The notes under the pieces are model-generated. The model searched no databases, had not been told where the DNA came from, and saw only the letters and a program-made list of their open reading frames with translations. A DNA stretch of 33,604 nt. It comes from Coriobacteriia bacterium. GTDB lineage: Bacteria > Actinomycetota > Coriobacteriia > Coriobacteriales > UBA8131. Within the stretch, counting starts at the first letter, position 1; each line of letters begins with the position of its first letter. The stretch lies in NCBI GenBank assembly GCA_009784425.1, contig WRBR01000009.1, positions 1 to 33,604 of the forward strand, in the 5' to 3' direction. A program made the position numbers and the translations under genes. Below, in pieces: positions 1-6,772 of this stretch.

Positions 1-86
1 TGTTCCAATTTGACCAAGGTCAAATTGGAACACTAACCCCGTCCCCCTGTTCCAATCTGGTACACCAACCCCGTCCCTCCTGTACC
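1..86. repeat. REP-like palindromic repeat, copy A (TGTTCCAATTTGACC-AA-GGTCAAATTGGAACA followed by ACTAACCCCGTCCCCCTGTTCC and GGTACACCAACCCCGTCCCTCCTGTACC)
   Basis: Perfect 15-bp inverted repeat with 2-nt centre at 1-32; same modules recur at 2496-2710, 10918-11068 and 33385-33604. Confidence 0.9.
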
Positions 87-109
87 AAACCACTCTCCAC
101 TCTTAACTC

Positions 110-1039
110 TCATCTCAGTCCGGCTAAGAAGGCTGAGCCTGTCATGTCTCGGCCGCCGGCGGGTTTGAGTAACAGTATCTCCAGCTGGCCGTCAGAACAC
201 TCAAAATACACGCCTTTGTCTTCTTTTGTGCCTGCAGGGCGGGTTTCCAAAATCATTGCCTCTTTGCCATGCAGCGTTGCCCGAGAGCGGGCATGGTGGC
301 TGCTGGCGCGCACCCGGTTGTAGTTCTCGGTAACCGTGAGGCTGGGATCAAGGTCTATGCTCCCCTTTTCTATCTTGTCGGCGTAGGTTACGGCGCTTTC
401 ATCCTGCTCGGTCCACTCCACCTCGCCAGCTGCAATCGCCTTGAGGTTTGGCACCAAAAGCTCGGCTCCCATAATACCCAGCTCAACAATCAGCTGCTGG
501 TAGTTCTTATCAGCTATTGGGGTTACAGCCTGCAGACAGTAAGGTCCGGTATCCAGCTCGGTTTGCATGCGCATGATGGAAACACCGGTGGTTTCGTCGC
601 CGGCGAGCAGCGCCCGCTGAATGGGAGCCGCACCGCGCCAACGGGGCAGCAGCGAGGCATGAATGTTGATGCAACCATAGGTGGGGATGTCAAGGACCTC
701 CTTTGGCAACAACATGCCATAGGCAATCACCACGATAAAGTCGGGGGCAGAGCGCCTGATGTCTGCGAGCACCTCTGCGTCCACCACCCGGTTGCCCTCG
801 CTGTTAAACAAAGGCGTGCGGACTGTGCCTTTTTCAACGTATGAGTAAAAACTCGTTGGCGTGTAACAGGGAATCCCCAGTTCCAACGCACGCGCCTTTA
901 CCAAGGAAGGCATTTTTTCTGACCCGCGATGCGAAACAGCATCGGGACGAGAGAAAACCGCCTCTACGTTATGCTCTTTTGCCAGCGCATCCAAAACAGG
1001 AAGCGCAATGGTGGGGGTTCCCATAAAGATGATATTCAC
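110..1039 (-). CDS. fmt: Methionyl-tRNA formyltransferase
   Basis: MNIIFMGTP start, INIHASLLPRWRGAAPIQRAL core motif, LDTGP; 4 bp downstream of def. Confidence 0.95.
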   Translation of the reverse strand: MNIIFMGTPTIALPVLDALAKEHNVEAVFSRPDAVSHRGSEKMPSLVKARALELGIPCYTPTSFYSYVEKGTVRTPLFNSEGNRVVDAEVLADIRRSAPDFIVVIAYGMLLPKEVLDIPTYGCINIHASLLPRWRGAAPIQRALLAGDETTGVSIMRMQTELDTGPYCLQAVTPIADKNYQQLIVELGIMGAELLVPNLKAIAAGEVEWTEQDESAVTYADKIEKGSIDLDPSLTVTENYNRVRASSHHARSRATLHGKEAMILETRPAGTKEDKGVYFECSDGQLEILLLKPAGGRDMTGSAFLAGLR

Positions 1040-1043
1040 GTCA

Positions 1044-1598
1044 TTACCTTTTCTGCTCTATTGAGGTTTCTCCGGGCTTGGCCCCTGCTGCTTGTGCCTG
1101 TTCATATTCCTTGAGTTTCACTGACTTTTCAATAGCGTCAAGATGCTCAAACATCGTGACGCCCTCAAGGTGATCCATCTCGTGCTGCAAAACTCGTGCG
1201 TCAAAACCCTCAGCCGTAATCTCAATGCTGGAGCCCTCAAGATCCATAGCCTCAAGTTCAATATAGGTATACCTATCAATATCAACGGTAATACCGGGGA
1301 TTGACAGGCAGCCTTCTCCCCCGCACTCTTTTTCCTCGCCAAACTTACTGATGCGCGGATTGAGGATGAAAATGGGGTTTTCCTCCCGCTCTTCACCTTC
1401 ACCCGGCGCAGTGGTATCTATGACGAGCATCTGCTTGTTCACCCCAACCTGTGGGGCGGCCAAGCCGCAACCGTCATATTGATACATGACTTTGGCCATC
1501 TTCTTGGCAAGCTTTGCCATCTGAGGAAGCTCTTTGAGGCTAACCGGCTCACACTTTTGCCTAAGCCCCCTGTCTGGGGAGAGGATAATCTTCATCAC
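1044..1598 (-). CDS. def: Peptide deformylase
   Basis: GCGLAAPQVG, EGCLSIPG and LQHEMDHLEG (HExxH) motifs. Confidence 0.96.
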   Translation of the reverse strand: MMKIILSPDRGLRQKCEPVSLKELPQMAKLAKKMAKVMYQYDGCGLAAPQVGVNKQMLVIDTTAPGEGEEREENPIFILNPRISKFGEEKECGGEGCLSIPGITVDIDRYTYIELEAMDLEGSSIEITAEGFDARVLQHEMDHLEGVTMFEHLDAIEKSVKLKEYEQAQAAGAKPGETSIEQKR

Positions 1599-1632
1599 TG
1601 GTAACGTTTCAATTCAAAACAGCACACGTTGC

Positions 1633-2376
1633 TTACTCGAGCGCCAGCAGTTTGTCCAGTTGACGGATGACCAGCTCGGCCAAATACTCCTGCATGGGCG
1701 TAATCTGCGGGTTGCCATGCAGGCCGTCATAGGCCTCCAAGGCCTGGTAATAGTGCTCTTTTTCTGCAATATCAAAGACCACCTGCGGATATTCCGCCTG
1801 AGCCAGCATAGTGTTGATGATGATGCGGCCTACGCGTCCGTTGCCGTCACCAAAGGGATGGATCTTCTCAAGGCGCAAATGAAAGAAGGCAATGCTCTCA
1901 AGGGGGTGCTCTTCTTCTACGTTGGGAATCCTGTCGGTGAGCTGCACCATCTTGTAGGGAATCTTCTCATACGAGGTGGGGCGGTGCCCGCGAATCATCA
2001 TGTTGTAACCGCGGTACTCACCACTCATCGACTGATGCGCAATCAGCATCTTGTAATGCAGCTTGCGAATCTCGTGTTCAGTTATACGGGTATTGAAATT
2101 GACATAGAGCCTGCTCTGCGCCACTGCATCGCGGTAGCCCACTACATCCAGGTGGTCAGTGAGGGTTTTGCCCTGCACTACCACGTCATTCTTGAGTATA
2201 TCTTCTATCTCCTGTTGGCTGAGCTTGTTGCCCTCAATAGCCAAGGAGTTATAAATCTCGGCAAAGAAAAAACGCTCCTGATAGGCATCATAAGCATCGG
2301 GAGCGAACGATTTTTGTGCAAGTGCGGCCTTCTTTTTATCGGCCTCACGCAAAAGCAAATCAAGTGCCTCGCTCAT
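1633..2376 (-). CDS. Fic/DOC family protein (probable AMPylase) with N-terminal inhibitory helix motif
   Basis: HPFGDGNGRVGR active-site motif; NSLAIEGN matches the (S/T)xxxE(G/N) autoinhibition motif. Start placed at MSEALDLL (AAGGAG just upstream) rather than the longer ORF start at 2472. Confidence 0.92.
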   Translation of the reverse strand: MSEALDLLLREADKKKAALAQKSFAPDAYDAYQERFFFAEIYNSLAIEGNKLSQQEIEDILKNDVVVQGKTLTDHLDVVGYRDAVAQSRLYVNFNTRITEHEIRKLHYKMLIAHQSMSGEYRGYNMMIRGHRPTSYEKIPYKMVQLTDRIPNVEEEHPLESIAFFHLRLEKIHPFGDGNGRVGRIIINTMLAQAEYPQVVFDIAEKEHYYQALEAYDGLHGNPQITPMQEYLAELVIRQLDKLLALE

Positions 2377-2495
2377 CAAGTTTCTCCTTTCGTTTAAACC
2401 AATAAGGGTTCCACTCTTGACTGTTAAACCATTGTACCGCCAAAACCCCCCTTTGCGGCTGACAATACGCAAAAGTCTTAATTAAGTGGAGAGTT

Positions 2496-2710
2496 GTGTG
2501 GAACAGAGGGACGGGGTTAGTGTACCAATTTGGTCTGTGTGGAACAGAGTGGAACAGAGGGACGGGGTTAGTGTACCAATTTGGTCTGTGTGGAACAGAG
2601 GGACGGGGTTAGTGTACCAATTTGGTCTGTGTGGAACAGAGGGACGGGGTTAGTGTACCAATTTGGTCTGTGGACCAAATTGGTACACTAACCCCGTCCC
2701 TCTGTTCCAC
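2496..2710. repeat. REP-like tandem array, copy B: four 41-bp units (GTGTGGAACAGAGGGACGGGGTTAGTGTACCAATTTGGTCT; unit 2 has a 10-bp internal duplication) capped by an inverted copy
   Basis: Units at 2496-2536, 2537-2587, 2588-2628, 2629-2669; perfect 38-bp inverted repeat 2631-2668 / 2673-2710 with 4-nt loop TGTG. Confidence 0.95.
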
Positions 2711-2724
2711 CTCTGTTCCACAAC

Positions 2725-3597
2725 TCATGGGGACAGGGAAACTGACTCACTCAGTAGCTCTGAGAGCAGCCTGCTGAGTTTGCTTGCGGCGGCGGCTGTG
2801 TTGTTAAGGACTTCTTGGTGGGTGAGTTTTGCTTCCTCAATACCAGCAGCCATGTTGGCTATGACGGAGATGCCAATCACGTCAATACCCAGGCGACTTG
2901 CAGCTGTTGCCTCATGCACGGTTGACATGCCAACTGCGTCGGCACCCCAGACCCTCATGGCCTTAATCTCAGCAGGGGTCTCAAACATGGCGCCTTTGAA
3001 GCCGGTGTACACGCCCTCTTGAAGGGGCAGTTGCTGGCCGGCAATCTCCTTGAGAATACGGCGATACTCAGGCGTGTAGACATAGGTCATATCCAGGTTC
3101 TCACCGCCAAAATCGCTTTCCTCGTTGTAGGAAACCAGTGAGTCTCCGGTAAAGTTGATGTGGTCTTTGATGAGCATGAGGTCACCAACAGCAAAGCTCT
3201 CGTTGACTGCTCCAGCGGCGTTGGTGAAGATAGCCAGGCGGGCACCGCCGCAAAGCTCATTGGCAACGAGAAACGGTAGCACCTGGGTGAGCGGGTCATG
3301 CCCTTCGTAGCCGTGAACGCGGCCATCCAGCATTACGACCTTCTTGCCCTCAGGACTGCCAAAATGGCCTATGACCAGCTGCCCTGCATGGCCGTCCACC
3401 CTGGTAGACGGCATATGCGGGATGCCGTTGTAGCTCATCTCAAAGCTACCGGGAACTATCTGGTTAACCAGCTCGCCCAAAGCAGAGCCCGTTGTGATGA
3501 CAATCTCCGGCAGGCGGCTAGCCTCGGCGTCTGCCAAAAGCCAGCGGCTCCGTACTTCTGCCGCCGCTTCTTGCACTCGTTGCTTTATGGGTAGCAT
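2725..3597 (-). CDS. punA: Purine nucleoside phosphorylase (trimeric/PNP type)
   Basis: VITTGSALGEL, GHFGSPEGKKVVMLDGRVHGYEGH, AIFTNAAGAVNESF, DAVGMSTVHEATAASRLGIDVIGISVIANMAAG motifs. Confidence 0.9.
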   Translation of the reverse strand: MLPIKQRVQEAAAEVRSRWLLADAEASRLPEIVITTGSALGELVNQIVPGSFEMSYNGIPHMPSTRVDGHAGQLVIGHFGSPEGKKVVMLDGRVHGYEGHDPLTQVLPFLVANELCGGARLAIFTNAAGAVNESFAVGDLMLIKDHINFTGDSLVSYNEESDFGGENLDMTYVYTPEYRRILKEIAGQQLPLQEGVYTGFKGAMFETPAEIKAMRVWGADAVGMSTVHEATAASRLGIDVIGISVIANMAAGIEEAKLTHQEVLNNTAAAASKLSRLLSELLSESVSLSP

Positions 3598-3624
3598 GGC
3601 TGTCCTTACTTGTGGCGTTAAGTC

Positions 3625-3751
3625 CGAGGCTTAATCTGAGCGAGCAGATTGGCTTGAAAATCATGGTTCGTCCCAACAGGAGCGTATTGTAATACGCAAC
3701 TGAGGGGCGGTTCTGATTTGAAAGCCAAGATGCCGTTCAGATTAAGCCTCG
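3625..3751. repeat. Hairpin element with 15-bp perfect terminal inverted repeats (CGAGGCTTAATCTGA / TCAGATTAAGCCTCG) and a GCGTATT-GT-AATACGC central hairpin
   Basis: Arms at 3625-3639 and 3737-3751; right arm overlaps the 3' end of purD. Confidence 0.85.
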
Positions 3752-5034
3752 TCATCCCAGGCGGCGCGGCCGCGTAGGGCGCGCTCGCCAATGTCTCGGC
3801 GCAAAGTCTTTCCCTCATAACTGATGAGGTCTGCTGCCTTGTAGGCCAGCTCGCGGGCTTCTTCAAAGGAGTTGCCCAGGGCGGTTACGTTGAGCACTCT
3901 TCCGCCGTTGGTGTAGACCTTGCCGTCAGCATCACGCCGGGTGCCTGCGTGGAAGACCGAAACGCCCTCCAGAGCTTCGGCATCCTCTATGCCTTCAATC
4001 AGCTTGTCCTTTTCGTAGCTGCCGGGGTAGCCGGCGCTGGCGAGCACCACGCTCACAACCCAGTCGTCTCTCCATTCAAGCTCAATCTTGTTGAGCTTGC
4101 CCTGAGCGCAGGCCTCAAACACCTCTATGATGTCAGTTTTAAGCAGGGGCAAAACCACCTGCGTTTCCGGATCACCAAAACGAGCATTGAACTCCAGCAC
4201 CCGCGGCCCGGTGGGGGTCAGCATAAAGCCGCCGTAGAGCACGCCCACGTAATCAATGCCCTCTCTCACAAGCGCGTCCACGGTCTTTTGCATGAGCATA
4301 ATCATCTCGCGCTGTTCAAGCTCTGAGACAATGGGCACTGGTGAATACGCACCCATGCCGCCTGTGTTGGGGCCTTTGTCGCCTTCAAGGGCGCGCTTGT
4401 GGTCTTGCGCTGGCACCATAGGAAGCATGTGCTCGCCGTCTACAAAGGCAAGGAGCGAGCATTCCGGCCCGGTCATGAACTCTTCAATGACCACCTTGGA
4501 GCCGGCAACGCCAAATTGCCCGGCAAAACAGTCCCGCACGGCCTGAGCGGCTTGTTCGTTGGTCTCGGCCACCGTAACGCCCTTGCCGGATGCCAGACCA
4601 TCGGCCTTGACCACAATGGGCGCAGGGTGATGCTTGAGATACTCAAGGGCCTTGGCCTCATCCTTGAACACCGCGTATTCTGCCGTGGGAATCTCATACT
4701 TAAACATCAGGTCTTTTGAAAACTGCTTGGAGCCTTCTATAAGCGCCCCGGCGGCTCCCGGACCAAAACACTTGATGCCGGCTGCGCGCACCTTGTCGGC
4801 AACACCTTCTACCAGCGGTGCTTCTGGACCAATGACCACCAGGCCTACGTTGTAGTCGTCAGCGCACTGGGCAACCTCATTGCCGTCCAGGATATCCAAT
4901 TCAATGTTGACAACGCCCAGGGCACTGCCCCCATTGCCTGGTGCTACAAAGATACGCTCAGCCTTGGGCGAAGCAGCTAACGCGCGGACTATAGCGTGCT
5001 CACGCCCGCCACTACCTAGCACTAATATATTCAT
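3742..5034 (-). CDS. purD: Phosphoribosylamine--glycine ligase
   Basis: MNILVLGSGGREHAI, GPEAPLVEGV, ADGLASGKGV, NTGGMGAYSPVP, EFNARFGDPETQ. Confidence 0.97.
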   Translation of the reverse strand: MNILVLGSGGREHAIVRALAASPKAERIFVAPGNGGSALGVVNIELDILDGNEVAQCADDYNVGLVVIGPEAPLVEGVADKVRAAGIKCFGPGAAGALIEGSKQFSKDLMFKYEIPTAEYAVFKDEAKALEYLKHHPAPIVVKADGLASGKGVTVAETNEQAAQAVRDCFAGQFGVAGSKVVIEEFMTGPECSLLAFVDGEHMLPMVPAQDHKRALEGDKGPNTGGMGAYSPVPIVSELEQREMIMLMQKTVDALVREGIDYVGVLYGGFMLTPTGPRVLEFNARFGDPETQVVLPLLKTDIIEVFEACAQGKLNKIELEWRDDWVVSVVLASAGYPGSYEKDKLIEGIEDAEALEGVSVFHAGTRRDADGKVYTNGGRVLNVTALGNSFEEARELAYKAADLISYEGKTLRRDIGERALRGRAAWDDEA

Positions 5035-5298
5035 GGGGCTCCCTTCGGCCTTATTGTTCTTGGATATCCATGATAAGACAATACCTGACAGGGGGATGTA
5101 GAAAGTGTTAGGTTTTTCAAATTATTGCTTTGAATCCTTGCCGGTGGGCAAGTTGATAAAAATGAGTTATTCTGGGCAATATGCTCTCAGACAGCAAAGG
5201 GTGTTTGAGCCTCTGCTACCGTGCTGAAGAGCGATGTGGATGCAGCTCTAACGCACGATTAAGGAATTCTGCCCAAAAGAGGCATCAGGTATAAGTTA

Positions 5299-6711
5299 AT
5301 GATTAAAAACAGCTATTCGTATATCGGCTCAGGACTTTTCTTGCTGCTTGCACTAGCGGTAATGATTTTGAAGCCGTTTTCTCCGGACTTGGGTGATCAG
5401 GGGCAGATGGTCATAGGTGGAGTCCTGATAACCATAGGAATCTGGATATTCAAGCCCTTTGATCTGCCGCTCTCCGCTGGTGCCATGTTCTTGGCTTTCT
5501 TCCTTCTTTTTCAGGGCTTGGCACCTCATGTGGTGCTCTCGGGCTTTGCCGGATCTGCGCTCTGGACACTGATACCCGCCTTGTACTTTGGCTACATTCT
5601 TCAAAAGACAGGTCTTGGTAGGCGTATAGCATTAGGGATTATTAAGGTATTTAAGCCTACGTACCCTTTTCTTATCATTGCCTGGTTGATTATCGGCATT
5701 GGGCTCAGTGCCATGACCCCCTCGATGACCGTACGTGTTGCCATCTTGATTCCAATCGCCTTGCAGCTCAACGAGCTTTTTAAGCTAGAAAAGGGCTCAA
5801 AAGGAAACTCCCTCATGCTGCTCACCGCTCTTGCAGTTGCCATTATTCCCGGACAAGGATGGCTCACCGGCTCACTGAGCGGACCCATTATCCAGGGCAT
5901 GTTTGACTCTACCCCTGAGTTGGCAGGCTTGATTACTTTTGACATTTGGCTCAGTGTGAACCTCTTGCCCATGCTGGCAGTCACCGTTCTCCTTTTGGTT
6001 GGCGGCTATTTTGCACTTAAGCCCGCCGACAGGCTCTCCGTGGCAACGATTTCTGAGCTCAAACAACAGAAGACAGAAAAGATTAGTAGAGACGAGATAG
6101 CAACGGTTGTCATCCTTGCGCTCGTCTTTGTATTGTTCTTAACTGAGAGCTTTCATGGTATCCCTACAGCTGGAGTCTGCCTGATTGCCCTGGTGTTCTT
6201 CTTTGTGTTCAGGGTTATTGTGACCTCGGATATTAACGCAGGTATTAACTGGGATCTTGTGATTTTCTTAGGTGTTGCATTAAGCATGGGCGCGGTTGTC
6301 TCAGCAGTAGACATTGCACCCTGGTTGGCAAAAATCGTAGTTCCGGCGCTCTCTCCAATTGCTGCCAATCCTTGGTTATTCGTGCTTTTAGTTGCAACAG
6401 TGTTGTTCTTGTGGAGATTTGTTGATACCGCTCTTTTGATACCAACTATGGCAATCATTATTCCAATACTTCCCGCCATCAGTGAAGCCTATTCAATAAG
6501 TCCTCTGGTGTGGATTCCAATGTTTTGCATGGCCGCGCCTGCGATGTTTTTGTCTTATCAGAATATGTGGGTCTTGATGACTAACACAATGGCAGGGGAA
6601 CGGGCTTTGCCCGCAAGACATCTATTTGTGTTTGGAGCTGTCTACTTTTTAGCTTGTTTGATTGTGCTTGGCCTCGCAACGCCGGCCTACTTAGAAATGG
6701 GACTTCTGTAA
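5299..6711 (+). CDS. SLC13/DASS-family anion transporter (multi-pass membrane protein)
   Basis: Multiple hydrophobic helices; internal-repeat-like TPSMTVRVAILIPIA and VDTALLIPTMAIIIPIL segments typical of SLC13/CitT-like permeases. Confidence 0.75.
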   Translation: MIKNSYSYIGSGLFLLLALAVMILKPFSPDLGDQGQMVIGGVLITIGIWIFKPFDLPLSAGAMFLAFFLLFQGLAPHVVLSGFAGSALWTLIPALYFGYILQKTGLGRRIALGIIKVFKPTYPFLIIAWLIIGIGLSAMTPSMTVRVAILIPIALQLNELFKLEKGSKGNSLMLLTALAVAIIPGQGWLTGSLSGPIIQGMFDSTPELAGLITFDIWLSVNLLPMLAVTVLLLVGGYFALKPADRLSVATISELKQQKTEKISRDEIATVVILALVFVLFLTESFHGIPTAGVCLIALVFFFVFRVIVTSDINAGINWDLVIFLGVALSMGAVVSAVDIAPWLAKIVVPALSPIAANPWLFVLLVATVLFLWRFVDTALLIPTMAIIIPILPAISEAYSISPLVWIPMFCMAAPAMFLSYQNMWVLMTNTMAGERALPARHLFVFGAVYFLACLIVLGLATPAYLEMGLL

Positions 6712-6772
6712 TCTTGTGGATAAAGGAGATGGAGAAGAAGTTTTCAGGCTCCCTGAGGACAATGGGCCGAGG

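Noticed and set aside
269-844. 191-aa plus-strand ORF opposite fmt
   Set aside because: Antisense shadow of a well-supported fmt gene.
2496-2669. Possible CRISPR-like direct repeats
   Set aside because: Units are contiguous with no variable spacers, and the same modules occur as palindromes elsewhere; no cas genes.
5035-5298. Possible purine riboswitch or other structured leader between purD and the transporter
   Set aside because: Only a short CTTGCC/GGCAAG hairpin was noticed; no recognisable riboswitch core could be supported by eye.
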